Below, piece by piece: positions 11,042 to 22,974 of a stretch of DNA of 64,000 nt (its first letter is position 1; each line of letters opens with the position of its first letter). Both the position numbers and the translations under genes were made by a program. Under the pieces are notes generated by a model that saw only the letters and a program-made list of their open reading frames with translations, did not search any database and was not told the DNA's origin. Location of the stretch: contig QZCP01000312.1 of NCBI GenBank assembly GCA_003956705.1, positions 35,664 through 99,663 on the forward strand. The letters run 5' to 3'. The DNA is from Brevipalpus yothersi. Lineage: Eukaryota > Arthropoda > Arachnida > Trombidiformes > Tenuipalpidae.

Positions 11042-14000
11042 CTGAAAAATAAGGCCAAAAAGCACCACCCACACGAGAGAGTGGACACCCAATTTGAACA
11101 TCCCAGCTAAATTGCGAATAGTTCACCTTGAAACAGAGTTTTGTTGCAAGATTGATGATGATATATATACATGCACATTAGTGTATTAGTATACATATTG
11201 TATATAATTTCCTTGTTTCAAAGATGTCGAAAATAATTCGAAAACATAATCATAATCAAAAAGTCCTGAAACTTCTATGCCATTTCCCAAAATACACCTG
11301 ATTTACTTTGGGTAAATGAGCGAAAGTCATATGTAGCGGTGCAATTTCAGCCTACAGATATCTGAATTGCTGACCATAGAGGTCAAGAAGGACAAGAAGT
11401 GTAACAATTGGAGATAATATGAGCTATAATATATGCTTCCATAGCTAGCTTATGTATAGCTTTTTCTTTGCAGTTCACTTATTTCATTTGATGAGTAGCA
11501 CGAACATTTGATTGCTCATAAGTTTCATCAAAAGTTTCAAATGAATCATATACATTTTTAGTCCCATTCGATTTCTTCTTATTTGCTAGAAAAAATGCTT
11601 CAAACCAGTGAAATAATGGAAATTCTTCATTTACGAGTACCATTTGTTGAGTCCAAGAGATTAAAGATTCTAGTTCAGATAGAACCACTCAAAATCAGAT
11701 TGGCTATTCATCATATGCTCCGACTCAATGTTCCTCCTAATAAGTAGAATTTGTAGAAAGAACCGAAATAGAACTGAAATCATAATAGAGTAATCAAATA
11801 ATAGCCCAAAAGTAAGTTCAAGTTTGACAGAGAAGTTTCGGAGGAAAAAGAAAAACCGTTCTGATGAATCACTTCGTCGATTCGAGAAAAGTCCAAAAAT
11901 TGGCCTTGATCTTTGCTAACAAAATTGAGGATAGAAAAAGAAACGGGAGTGAGAGTGTATCCAATGAATTTTCCATCAGGATATACATTTCAACTTTCAA
12001 AATCTGTCCTGAAGACTAAAGTTTCATCTGCGATGGTGTATATTCGTCATGTCGAATTGGGGTCACACTTTGTCTCACCTTACTTAGTAGCCACTAGTTG
12101 ATGAATGTTTTCAATAATCATTGAGAACATTGAAATAAGTTCTTAAGTCAGCATATATTTTTTGATTATAATTCCGAGATGCTTGGAATTCGACTTTAAT
12201 CCTCAGCTTCGATTAATGAACGCAAATTTTGACAGCAAAATTTTCATCAGCTACTCTAATTATCTGTCGAATGGGAATGTTTATGATGAGAATTTATTAA
12301 AGTAAGAAAATATTGTGAACTGTTCATCGTGAAAAGTTCTGTTTGTAAGTGTTGAAGAGATTGGTATTATATTGTGAATTCAATCAGTTCTAATCCTTGA
12401 ATTGTCTCTTCATCTCAAAAAAATTGGATTCAATTCAGAGAGGATTAAGATTTGACTAAACTTTTGATTCTGTTTCATAACTTTAGATGACACCAAATCA
12501 AACTAATTTAGCGTGAAAAATTATTCTATTCATTCCATTTATTTCCACGAATCAGCTCTAAATGGTCTGAAAAGCATTACATCTTGAATGCAGGTCATAA
12601 TGAATTTCGGACATTTAACTTTCAAGCCATCCCGACTACTGAAAGTAACAGTACATCAACTCACTTTCTACTTTTTATTCATTCAATATTCGATCGAATA
12701 GCAGTAAAATAGAATGGAACCTTTTTCGATTTAAACTAGAGTGTTGAGGAACTTTCATTTCAGGAAAATCCATCAGCTTTTCACAACTATCCGGTGACTC
12801 TTTTATTGTATTGTGTATCCATCATTTGTCTATTCAATTCATGGACAAAATTTGTAGAATTTTGTTTTCATGGAGGAATTAAACAAGGCTTTACATCATT
12901 TGAATTGACTGTTCACCAAAAAGGATTGAATGTTTGTAGGAAGAGTTGAGGAAATTATGTTACGGCAAAGTTTCGAAATGATTTTCGATCAGAAAAAGTT
13001 CAAAAAGGGTAGCGTACCGATTAAACTAGTGATCAGTGTTCAAAAAAATCCTAATTAGTTGAGATCCTATTGATGGTAGAACCATCAAGGATCTGAATTT
13101 CTGGAATATAGTTAGAATTCTGAAAATTTCTCTGTCTAGTATTAGTTCTCAGGATCTAGATCAGGATGCTTCAATCTCAAGCTCATCATACAATTGAGTT
13201 TTGTCTCACCATGAAAATTAACCTTCGTATGAACAATTAGGACTGCTCATCGAATAGAACAATTAAATAATCATGTTTCCGGACAAAGTTCTCTCCAGTA
13301 ACAGAAAGAATACTGAATAATTTTATTTGCTACTATAAACCCCAAAATTCACAACTCATTGTACATGCAGATTATTCAGAACCAAAAAGCTGTAATACAG
13401 AGAAGGAATTACCAGTTCAAGATAAAGATTTCTCCATTTAAACTATTATGGAAGTCAATTGATACATTCAACTTTATGGGGAAGATCAAAGAGAATTTGT
13501 TTCCATGTTTTCAATCTCTCTTATTGATGAGACCACTATCACCTCATTAATGATCGATGAGATTCTCATTAGTAAAGAGGGAAAGCCATCAAGAAATTTC
13601 ATAGTTTTTCTTACGATGCAGTTGTTTTTCCTCGAATCAAACTAGAATATTCATGCGAAAAAAATGTTTTGGAATGGAATAAAATAGTTTTCCTGACAGT
13701 TCTCTGGGAAACCAGAATGCAACTGATAAATCAACAAATAAGAGGATTGTGAATTAATTCAGTCTTAGCAAAATGAGGTGAACTGCATCATCAGGATTAG
13801 CCGAACAATAAGCGTTTGTTGCCTGAGTAGTAATGATTTGATTTGAAAGAAATCAATTCTAATGAACACTAGAAGCTCGTTTGCTGACTCAGAAGCTCTA
13901 CTTGATTGGTAAAACAGTTTGAAAAACAATGATTGTATCAGGGAAATAATAATAGAAAATTGGAAAAGTTGAGAAAGTTGAAAGTTCCCTTCAAAAAGCC

Positions 14001-14270
14001 AATGAGCCAGCTATTCTCCATGAATTACTCCAATATTGAGACATATTATCATGATAGTTTACGTGACAGTGAAAAGTTTTGCGCCCATGAGAGCTTGAAA
14101 ATTATTACTATTTATTCCTATAAAATCTTATTACTCTAAGATCATCTCAGTGAAAGCAATAATAATCGAAAATTTCTCAAGCTTCAATGGTTCACGCCAA
14201 ATGGTGATTAAGGAATTGGTGAATTATTTTGGTAGTCATATTCAATTTGATCGTGGTTCTGAGATGAACC
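11037..14270. other. Gene-poor spacer, nothing supported
   Basis: Only short open frames of under 70 codons occur here, at 11479-11688, 11913-12101, 13359-13550 and 13933-14139. None has a recognised motif, signal peptide or paralogue in the window. The sequence is AT-rich and unstructured to my eye. Confidence 0.5.
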
Positions 14271-15541
14271 ATGGCCCTTCCTTACATAAGTTTGCATCTG
14301 GGCAAAACTGAAACTTTTCGTCGAAATGTGATACCTACTAGCTATTCAATGAAAGTTTTTGACCTAAATTCGATCAATAGATACAATAAAAGCCCATCAT
14401 TTCGTCTTAGTTATCAGCTTAATTCTATTCAAAAACGTTTACTTGGTCTAAATATTGCCAATAGAATGGGTAATTTAAGATGGATTGTCTATTTTCTGAT
14501 GCTCTTAGATCCCATATTGTTGGCCTTACAATTTATTTGGCTTGATGTGGATCCTCCAGATTTGAGTCCTCTAGTTTCATCGCGTTCTCTGGCTATGCTT
14601 TCGATTGTACTATTCTCATCAATCACATGTTTCATCTTTCTTATCACTAAATCTGTTTCCACAGACTATACTGAAATCGACGAAAAATGTGCAGCTCTTA
14701 ATCTAAATGCTAACGAAAATTTTATGAACAATTTTGCCCAAAGGAAAAAATTCAATCGAGTTCTTTTCACAGTTGTCCAGATCAACGTAACGCTGTTCTC
14801 AATTTTTTATACAACACTAATTTTGAAGATCAATTTCATGGCAATGACTTGGTCAGATGCGTTAATTATTTGTGATGCAGTGCTAAATTGGTATCGAATG
14901 ATGGTTATTGATGAGAAACTTTACGATTTAATTGTGTCCTCCTTACTCGTACGACTTTCATTTGAATCTCTCTCACAAGAAATATACAAGAGAGGCAATG
15001 ATGAATGGACCAGTGAAGTATTGAATTTATATCGTGAGGCATACTTTAAAATTATTGAACTTACAGCTGCTGTCAACCGTATTTGGAGTTCTTTTTTGGG
15101 AATACTGTATCCTTTAGTACCTATGCTTGGTGTATTGTTTCTCTATTGGTTTCTCATTCAGCCTAATCATCCAGTGCGAATTGTCTTTCTGATTTCAGTA
15201 TCAGTAGCCATATTTACTGTTTTCCACTTGATTAGTCGAAATATGATTGCAATCAATGTCGAAGCAGCTTCAATTTACGATCCTATTTTTAGGACTACGC
15301 TGTTCAACAAGAAAACGGAATATCTCATCGAGGTGAGGGGACTATCCAAATTGAATTCGGCCAAAAGATTAATATTTTCTATTTTCATATTACATAGGCC
15401 CATATTTTTCTGGATCGTATTGGCCGTAATGATGTTGGCTTAACGATGAACAATATATTTATTATCAATTCGACTAGTCTGGCGTCCATCATCACCCTTG
15501 TCATTACTGTTGTCATAGCTTTTCCTTCTTTCTTATCATAA
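14271..15541 (+). CDS. Gustatory-receptor-like seven-pass protein, copy 1
   Basis: There are two exons, 14271-15332 and 15398-15541, split by a 65-nt intron (GTGAGG...CATAG), giving 401 aa. Hydrophobic segments are at about residues 63-90, 103-126, 160-184, 195-210, 268-290 and 297-318, with a last helix in exon 2. The exon 2 helix carries RIGRNDVGLTMNN before it, resembling the DVGLT-type motif ahead of the last helix of arthropod gustatory receptors. The conserved core of this subfamily includes WLDVDPPDLSPL, LNWYRMMV and FLIQPNHPVRIVF. It would be a ligand-gated cation channel of chemosensory neurons. Reading through the intron gives a spurious 390-aa frame, rejected because both paralogues share the spliced C-terminus. 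AATAAA lies at 15552. The receptor family call is an inference from topology and motif. Confidence 0.7.
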
Positions 15542-15551
15542 ATTCATGTCA

Positions 15552-15557
15552 AATAAA
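15552..15557 (+). terminator. Putative polyadenylation signal of receptor copy 1
   Basis: AATAAA lies 11 nt after the stop codon of the first gustatory-receptor-like gene. Confidence 0.4.
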
Positions 15558-15825
15558 TGAAAGAGTATCTATTTGAGATGATTAATATTTGAAAAGGCTC
15601 TAATTTTTACAAACTTAAGAGAGTGAATTTTGGGACAATGCTCAACGGTTATTATGGTTAGTCTGTGTTTTGCAGAAATCTCTCATTTCTCGTGGACATT
15701 TATCTTAATTGAGTGATCAACTAACGTTCATATACAGTAGTAGGCTTCAGGATTTATTGGTGAAAAGTATCAGGTAATCGTCTAATCAAACTAGAGAACT
15801 AATCTACAAGGCGTCCAAAAAATAA

Positions 15826-16014
15826 TTATAAAATTGAAATCCTATTGACTTCATCATGATATTTTTTGGGCTGCTGACCATAATTGGAATATCCAGTCAA
15901 ACCAACGACCAGGATGGCCCAATTCTGTCCGCCCTCCTTGGGCTTAGGTATGATGGGTGAAGCATAAAACCCACAGAAACTGAGAGCTAAAAGGACGATA
16001 GTTACAAAATACAT
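15826..16014 (-). pseudogene. Legumain 5' remnant
   Basis: A 62-codon frame on the - strand encodes a signal-peptide-like start followed by IPKPKEGGQNWAILVVG and NYGQQ. This matches the N-terminus of the intact legumain at 21576-22922 (IPKPRNDGQNWAVLVAG, NYGQQ). Identity stops abruptly after NYGQQ, and a stop codon follows 14 residues later. No His/Cys catalytic segments are found downstream on this strand. The ATCATC before the ATG is also shared with the intact gene. It is a truncated copy, unless a distant exon was missed. Confidence 0.7.
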
Positions 16015-16979
16015 GATGATTCATGAACCTGAATCAATTCATTTCAACTAATTTTCGTTATGAAGGCATTCTTCTCTTAGTTTGTTCATTATTTATTCTG
16101 ATTTCAAGACTTTCAATCAAGATGTATTCAGAATGTGTTTAGAGCACATCGCAATGAGAGAGAGTGATAGATACTCTTCATCAATATTTGCGATTGCTAT
16201 CACACCAAGTTATCTCGATAACTGCGTTCAACAAGTGATTGGAACCACATGAGATGCATTTGAAATTCTGCTGATACGTATTTGAAGATAGAGAAAAATT
16301 TTGGTTCAAGGGCATAGATAAGACTACCATGTCAGTGGAACTTTTTTCTTCTCTTATATTTAGATAATCGTGATGATTCATTCTTCAATCGATCACAATT
16401 CTGCTGGCTCTGGTAGCCAACTACTCCAGATATTATCAACAAACGCTAACAAAGATATAAAGATAGATGTACTTTGAAAAATGGCTGGAATTGGCTTTAT
16501 GATTTTTAACCAGAGTTCCAATCCTCCAGTCTGAATACCTCAAGTTGAAAATAGATAAAATACAAAAACGTATATAAATAAATAAATGAATGAATAAATT
16601 GTATTTTATTCTCACTAAACTACTGTAGTATGAAGCTGGACTTAATATTTTTCCTGATAAAATGTATAAAATATCGATCTCAATGTAGGTGTGTGTGTAA
16701 ATATTTAGATATGATGACAATGAAGTGTAGGTTAGTAGTGACCTTTAAGATAAGGTAGAGTTTAATTCATGAATTGATCTCATTTAACGACAGTATTTGC
16801 TCACTCAATCATTTATGATAACATTTTTTTTCAGGAAGAAGCTCTTCATTGAGAGAGAGAGAGAAAGTCTTTCATTTATGGTCATTTGATAGGGAAACTT
16901 TCCAATGTTAATTCAATTATTTCATATGTGTATCAATTGTAATTGAGTGAATCTTTGGATTCCTGCTGATAAATAGGAA
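16015..16979. other. Spacer, nothing supported
   Basis: AT-rich sequence with a short GA run near 16853-16866. Open frames here are short and have no recognisable product. Confidence 0.45.
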
Positions 16980-18320
16980 ATGAACGTCATATTCAAGTAT
17001 TTCCGTTGGATGCTTAATAAATCAGAGATCATCGTCCCAACCATACTCTGTTCGTTTGGATTTTTGATCCAATTTCTTATGTTACAGAGAGAATTTACTC
17101 GGCGAGAAATTATGTACGATTATAGACTTGAATTCAACGAGAGTGTTACTGTTCCATATGTGACTATCTGCTCAAAAGTATCATCTTTGGTGAATCATGA
17201 TCGACTTAATCGAGATAAACCCAAACTTTTCGCTCGAACTTGTCCTGGAAGTTTGAGTCAAAAGTGTCTCGAGGAGAAGAGTAAACAAAATGAATTCCAC
17301 GATATTGTTGTAGAAAATTTTGATATGGATGGCATATCTCAATATCTCCCAAAAGGTGTTCGAATCATTAAGAGCCTTGAGATTGATGAGTACACTGAAA
17401 ATCTTCTCGGAAAAAATTGTTCCATAATTGATCATCTCTTTTTTCCTGAATTTTGTTACACTATTGTGTGCCGAGATGGTAATCAATCCATCATCCAATG
17501 GAGAGGAAATTTTGGACTCCATTTAATTCAACCGATGATCAAAATACGAGTCAATACCAGAAATCTTAGTGGAGCTTATTTCAGAGTTCTGGTTCATCCT
17601 TCCGAGGAAGATCCTCTGGTTACTCCAGGTTCAGCTGGAGTAAGGATTCCCACAATCAAGAGAGGCCTCTCATTTCATGAGATAAGCTATCGAAGAACAT
17701 TTCTTGAACGTCTTCCTCCACCATTTGAAACCAAATGTCAAGATATTTTGGTATCGAAAGTGTTGGATGATTGCTTGAATGATCAATTCATTGCAAATTT
17801 CAACAAACCCTGTCCAATCCGCTTCATTGCACCGGAAAAGTATCTTGGAAAACATTTCAATATCACCATAAAAAGAGGTCTAGGCAAAGATGGTGCAAAG
17901 TACTTGAAGATATTTGGCAATTGTTTAGGTTATTTACCAAATGAATGCAAATCAACTAGCTATGATGTACAGCTAGCTAGTTCAACTCATTTTGAGGACA
18001 AAAAGAATCAAGAGATGCTGGTCTCAATTATGACTCCTATGGAACAAGATGTGGTAATGTTTGCCACCCCAAAAATGTCTTGTTCTCGCTTCATGATAAG
18101 TTTGGGCAGCATTTTTGGATCATGGTTTGGATTCAGTATATTCAATATTGCTTCTCAGCTGATGAGTACAGCAAAAGGAATCATCGTGCATCCTCGAATA
18201 GATAAAGTGCGAGATTTTTCTCGCTCAACTCGGCGAATCGATCAGTTGTGTCCAAAAAAGAACAGAAGGCTCCAATCATTCATCAGAGACTGTGAGATTT
18301 CCAGATTCATGTACATGTGA
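16980..18320 (+). CDS. DEG/ENaC (amiloride-sensitive sodium channel) family subunit
   Basis: A single exon of 446 codons. DEG/ENaC subunits form trimeric sodium channels, and in arthropods (pickpocket proteins) they serve in contact chemosensation and mechanosensation. Seen here: a short N-terminus, TM1 at about residues 17-36 (IIVPTILCSFGFLIQFLML), and a Cys-rich extracellular region. This includes RRTFLERLPPPFETKCQD at about 240-257, the family's LP-P-x-T-x-C signature. TM2 lies at about 376-396, within GSIFGSWFGFSIFNIASQL. The last stretch aligns with the family GLFLGFSxLSxxE motif at the selectivity filter, but it lacks the terminal acidic residue and has GSWFGFS. The short intracellular tail is basic. 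The length fits the family. It may have altered ion selectivity. Confidence 0.8.
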   Translation: MNVIFKYFRWMLNKSEIIVPTILCSFGFLIQFLMLQREFTRREIMYDYRLEFNESVTVPYVTICSKVSSLVNHDRLNRDKPKLFARTCPGSLSQKCLEEKSKQNEFHDIVVENFDMDGISQYLPKGVRIIKSLEIDEYTENLLGKNCSIIDHLFFPEFCYTIVCRDGNQSIIQWRGNFGLHLIQPMIKIRVNTRNLSGAYFRVLVHPSEEDPLVTPGSAGVRIPTIKRGLSFHEISYRRTFLERLPPPFETKCQDILVSKVLDDCLNDQFIANFNKPCPIRFIAPEKYLGKHFNITIKRGLGKDGAKYLKIFGNCLGYLPNECKSTSYDVQLASSTHFEDKKNQEMLVSIMTPMEQDVVMFATPKMSCSRFMISLGSIFGSWFGFSIFNIASQLMSTAKGIIVHPRIDKVRDFSRSTRRIDQLCPKKNRRLQSFIRDCEISRFMYM

Positions 18321-19519
18321 TCAGTAAAGAATCGTCCTATTTCATGGATCAGTCATGAATTTCATGTAACTTTTGGTGGGAAATTTGATCAGCACATTTT
18401 ACCGTTGGCTATATCTATTGACTGTAAATGCTGACTTCTTCGAAGGAACTTACAATTGTTAGCTCGATTCTTTCCAATGATCGAAGTTTGTGTGAATTCT
18501 AGAATGAAATCGAGTCAGAATGATTGATCAATTCGATCCTGTTTGTAATCATATTGGTGATAATTGTGTTAATTATTCTTAAGCTACATTGTTTGACTAT
18601 CTGAAATTTTATTTCTTTACATCTTGAAATGATTGCTTTCCCAGAATCAACGTCTTGGAAAATATTGTCTTAATTTGTTGCTAGCAACGATGAAAGCGTC
18701 AAAAACTATAAACATTCTTATCCTCGACAGGGAAAAATAAAAATGATAAATAATAAAAAATGATTGTGACGATCACTCATTGAGCTTTATTTTGGTACAG
18801 TGAATCAAGTATCTCCAGAAATGCGAAAAAGTATCAATTATGAATTTGAATTTGGAGATGATCAAATCGAGTCTTCTGTATAGAGAGGAATCCTTCAATC
18901 GAGAAAAGAATTTACCATGGATGAATACGTATTGAAGTAGAAACGCAGATTGAAGAAGAAATGAGTCCGAATTTTTTACCTGAAACTTTTGGTATACTGT
19001 CTTTTCATGAGGATTGACTACTTGATAAGATTCGCCTTCTTAGACGGAGTTTTTGGAGATTTGTTTAGGAGAGTTTCTTCTAAGTCAATTAATAATTGTT
19101 ATTCATTTTTTGCTATGATTTATCTTCTTAACAGCATCAGGTACCAACGGAAATGCATTCTCCGAGATTGTAACACATTTATTACATTGTCTGAAACTTA
19201 TTTCATTCAAACTAGAAAACTTTTCACTCAATCGTTTGATTACACTTTTTTGTCAATCAAAACTGTAATAACATAATATTGTCCTCAGAGTTTGCTAATT
19301 GTTAAGCGCTCTTTGATCAGGGTGTTTTCTCATCGTTCTTTTCCCTAATTGCTGATTCACACAATGAGTATTTAAAGCAAGCTTCGGACTTGATTTTTCT
19401 TCATTTGTAATCACAACAGTCTTGTGACAATTCAGTCTCAGTAGTGTGTAAAAGGTCTCGATTTCAAGTTGATTTGTTTTTCGTAGTAATTTAATACTGT
19501 TATCTCCACTCGACTCATA
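18321..19519. other. Spacer; possible promoter of cathepsin B copy 1
   Basis: There is an AATAAA at 18736-18741, about 415 nt after the channel stop, which may be its poly(A) signal. A 95-codon open frame at 18989-19276 has no recognisable family. A TATTTAAAG box at about 19369-19377 sits roughly 145 nt ahead of the next gene start. Confidence 0.4.
19369..19377 (+). promoter_or_regulatory. TATA-like box of cathepsin B copy 1
   Basis: TATTTAAAG lies about 145 nt before the start codon. A related TTTAAAAG sits about 165 nt before the start of the second cathepsin B copy, so the position is conserved between paralogues. Confidence 0.35.
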
Positions 19520-20844
19520 ATGTTGATGTATCTCGGAATGATTTTGTGCACCTTCATGGCACTCAGTGATGGTGGAAAAGTTACAAGTTTCAGTGGAATT
19601 GCTCCACTTTCCGACGAAATGATCGACCGTATCAACTCTATGGACACAACATGGAAGGTAAGCTTGAGGTGCTGTTTGTCAACACTCTTTCATGATGAAT
19701 TCTGATCTGAAGGCGAGAAGAAATTTCGATCAATCGGAAATTTCATATGTGAAAAGTCTTCTCGGAGTAAAGAAAAATTTTGGGAAAAATTTACCAGTGA
19801 AACCCCCGGAAATTTTGGACGATATTCCAGATAATTTCGACTCGAGGACACAATGGCCAGAATGTGATAGCATGTAAGTGAACACTTGCATAATAGCTGA
19901 GCTATTCAATGATCGAGCTATTATCGATTCATTAATCTTATTGATTTCCAATTATTTTCTTCACAAACTCCAAATTCTTCCAGCTCACTAATCAGAGACC
20001 AAGCTAAATGTGGATCTTGTTGGGCTTTTGGTGCTGTTGAAGCCATGTCTGATCGAATTTGTATTGCATCAGGAGGCAAAGTGGAAGTGAATATTTCAGC
20101 TGAAGATCTTGTAGCCTGCAGTGGTGTGGGTGGCTGTAATGGTGGTAATCCAGCTAAAGCATGGCAATACTGGGTTGACAATGGCCTGGTGACCGGTGAT
20201 CTATATGAAGGAGGTGGATGTTTACCATATTCTATCAAGCCATTTCGTCATGCTAAATCTCTGCCCACACCGGCATGTAATCCTACCTGTCAACCGGGCT
20301 ATCCTAAGAAATACACCGAAGATAAACACTTTGGTGCATCAGCCTACAAAGTTTATCCGGATGTTAAAGCGATGCAAAGTGAGATCATGAAGAATGGACC
20401 AGTTGAAGCTGTTTTCGATGTTTATGCTGATTTTCCATCATACGAATCAGGTGAGTGAAATTTCTTAGTTGAATTTTCAATCACAATTTTATTTCCCATC
20501 TACAATCGTGAAAAAAATTTCAACTACAAATATGTTGATATATTTATCTCTCCAGGAGTTTACGCTCATCTTACGGAGGACATCATCGGATATCATGCAA
20601 TAAAAATTTTCGGTTGGGGAATAGAGAACGATGTTCCCTATTGGCTTGCTGCTAACTCATGGAGTGTTGTGTGGGGTGACAAAGGTGAGCTTGAAATGAT
20701 TTTTTATCTTTAAAAAAAAAGAATCAATGTACGAGAAACGCTGATTGATTCTATTCCAAATTCCCAGGATATTTCAAGATTAGACGTGGTATAAATGAAT
20801 GTGGCATTGAGGAATATATTTTAGCTGGACTTCCGAAACTATGA
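19520..20844 (+). CDS. Cathepsin B-like cysteine protease, copy 1
   Basis: Five exons: 19520-19657, 19713-19873, 19984-20450, 20556-20684 and 20768-20844, giving 323 aa. This is a secreted or lysosomal papain-family (C1A) peptidase, probably a gut digestive enzyme. A signal peptide (YLGMILCTFMALSDG) is followed by a cathepsin B propeptide with INSMDTTWKARRNF. The mature core starts near DIPDNFDSRTQWPEC. Catalytic residues are Cys112 in KCGSCWAFGAVEA, His269 in GYHAIKIFGWG and Asn289 in AANSW. The CNGGNP motif and the position of the occluding loop confirm the B subfamily. The loop reads KPFRHAKSL, so only one His of the usual HH pair remains. The five-exon layout and 55-nt first intron are the same in copy 2. 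It stands upstream of a legumain on the opposite strand. Confidence 0.9.
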
Positions 20845-21575
20845 TTTTAGTTCAAGGTCTGACCATATAAGATTTTACCATTCTGAAGTTTGGATGAATT
20901 TCAATGAAAATATTCACAAATCAACGAAGCTAAAGTTTGTGATATTCCTTGTCTTTTTTCTCGATTGTACGGGAATGGTACCAATCATATGGTGTTCACA
21001 GTCAGAAGCTATTGAAGACCTAAAATATAAACCTTCAACTAACCTTTTCGATACAATAGCGTGGCTCATTGTGCACATTTTAAATTTAAATTTGTCAAAT
21101 TGTGCATGAAAATGAGAATATTAAATTAAATCTTTGACTATATCAATTCAGAAATTCTTGCTAAAACTAATTACTAGGAATTATTTCTGAAGTAAGAACT
21201 AAAACCTGGATCTTTTGAAGAATAGAAAAAGTTCATTTAAGGTGTTGGGCAAGGTGAATAAAGAATATGATTGTCTATTTGTCGAGTCTTAGGAAAGCTC
21301 ACCTCCAGGCCAAATTGAATAGAAGGACAAATGGTCAGTAGATATTGAGCTCAGGATAACCAAAAAACTTTCAGAAAAACGAAATTTTGTCAAGCTTTAC
21401 CGGTAGTTACCAAGGAATAACTGACAGGTGAGGCATAATAGATTTTTTTCACCCTTTAATTCATCAGAATCGCCGGCAATATACAAGCATTTGAAACCTG
21501 AGCAAAAATATCTTCGATAACTCCAGACTGTATTGAGAATAAGAGAAAATTTTTGTGTTCTCTTGAATAAGATAC
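20845..21575. other. Convergent intergenic spacer
   Basis: This stretch lies between the 3' ends of cathepsin B copy 1 (+) and legumain (-). A 71-codon frame at 20894-21109 has a hydrophobic start but no recognisable family, and I do not call it. Confidence 0.45.
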
Positions 21576-22922
21576 TCATAGAATCTGTCCAAAATTATGA
21601 GCTGGAATCTTTTCTTTACAGGCTTGTTCCAAATCGATCGCAACCTCTGAGCACTTGGCATCCAAGTTTGCGGCTGGCAATCCTTCAGCAATATTGACCA
21701 TAGCGTTGAGATATTTAGTAGTGTATGGATTTTTGGCAGCTTTGAAGCAGTTAGAACTGAATGTTAGGACAAGCTTCTCAGCACACTCATGACGAGTGAT
21801 TCGACCTTCTCTCTGGTCAAGCATTTCCTCAGAGAACAGGCAATGTCCTTTGGAACAGAGATGCTGGACAACTTCACTGATCGATTGATGAGCAAATTCA
21901 CGAGCTTCAATCATGTGATTGAGTTTCTCTTGAAGTTTTGGTTTCTCATCTGCTGAAGCTCTGGCAATCCTCTGTTTCATGAGATACATTGGAACTTCTC
22001 TTATCTCAGTTGGATCATCGCATTTCTTGATAGGATCAGGCTTCACCGGAGGATCAACAATTCCTTGGAAAGCGGAAAGAGGCATATCACCGATCGATAG
22101 ATCACCATATTCTTGAGGATGACTTAAATCGGTCTCATTTTTAACGATGAGAAATTGTTGCCTCACAGTTTCACCATGAAAATCTTTACCGACATCAGAA
22201 TCAATTAACCAATTAACACCATATTGGGTTCCTAAACATGTATTTTCGGGTACATTACAGAAACACATCCATCCATCTTCGTTGGGACCGGCAGCAGTTG
22301 TTGCATAGATGGAAATATTGTTTGGCAACAAACCGTCGAACATGGATCCAGAATAGCAAGCTTCCAGATAGAACAACAGCTTATTGTACATTTTCTTTTC
22401 ATACATTTGCTTGAGAGTTGATACCAGATCGGTGGCAGATAGATCATCATTTGGGAAACAAATAATCAATGGGCCACCGTGATCAGTGAAAAAGACGAAC
22501 ACATTGTCATCAGGACCACTTTCTAGAACTTTTTTTCCTTGAGCTTTCAAGCCAGGATCACCAAGAAGTACTTTCTTGAAATTTTCTGGATTCACATCAT
22601 CACCGGTGTAATCTTTGTTGACACCACGGTAAACATCAGAACCATTTGGTTGATTGATGAGGATACCTGGATGAGGATTTTCTGGATCACTGGCGATATC
22701 ATCATACATCATCACAATAATATTAGATTCAGGAATTCCATGGGCCACAAGATCGTGGAAAGCATGACAAACATCGGCTTGTTGACCATAATTATAATAA
22801 CTATTCGATCCAGCCACTAGAACAGCCCAATTTTGTCCATCATTTCTTGGCTTGGGAATTCGAGGAATAGCAGAGCTCGTGCTCAAACAAAAAGTAAAAA
22901 GGGTAACCAAAATCAAAAACAT
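21576..22922 (-). CDS. Legumain (asparaginyl endopeptidase), peptidase family C13
   Basis: Intronless, 448 aa. Legumains cleave after Asn in acidic compartments and can also process other proenzymes such as procathepsins. There is a signal peptide at residues 1-18. The family core starts with NWAVLVAGSNSYYNYGQQAD. The catalytic His is in VFVFFTDHGGPL (about residue 150) and the catalytic Cys in YLEACYSGSMFDG (about residue 190). The C-terminal prodomain (about 310-448) has the paired-Cys death-domain-like fold: CSKGHCLFSEE, HECAEKL, SSNCFKAAKNP, CSEVAIDLEQAC. Length is close to the family norm of about 430. GGP follows the His where GST or GAP is common. A TATAAA box lies about 45 nt upstream. 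It is flanked by cathepsin B genes, and two partial copies exist elsewhere in the window. Confidence 0.92.
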   Translation of the reverse strand: MFLILVTLFTFCLSTSSAIPRIPKPRNDGQNWAVLVAGSNSYYNYGQQADVCHAFHDLVAHGIPESNIIVMMYDDIASDPENPHPGILINQPNGSDVYRGVNKDYTGDDVNPENFKKVLLGDPGLKAQGKKVLESGPDDNVFVFFTDHGGPLIICFPNDDLSATDLVSTLKQMYEKKMYNKLLFYLEACYSGSMFDGLLPNNISIYATTAAGPNEDGWMCFCNVPENTCLGTQYGVNWLIDSDVGKDFHGETVRQQFLIVKNETDLSHPQEYGDLSIGDMPLSAFQGIVDPPVKPDPIKKCDDPTEIREVPMYLMKQRIARASADEKPKLQEKLNHMIEAREFAHQSISEVVQHLCSKGHCLFSEEMLDQREGRITRHECAEKLVLTFSSNCFKAAKNPYTTKYLNAMVNIAEGLPAANLDAKCSEVAIDLEQACKEKIPAHNFGQIL

Positions 22923-22964
22923 GATGATATTTCTACTTCAGTACTTTCCACTGAACTGATCAAC

Positions 22965-22974
22965 AGTTTATATT
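22965..22974 (-). promoter_or_regulatory. TATA box of legumain
   Basis: On the - strand this reads AATATAAACT, about 45-50 nt before the legumain ATG, which implies a short 5' UTR. Confidence 0.4.
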
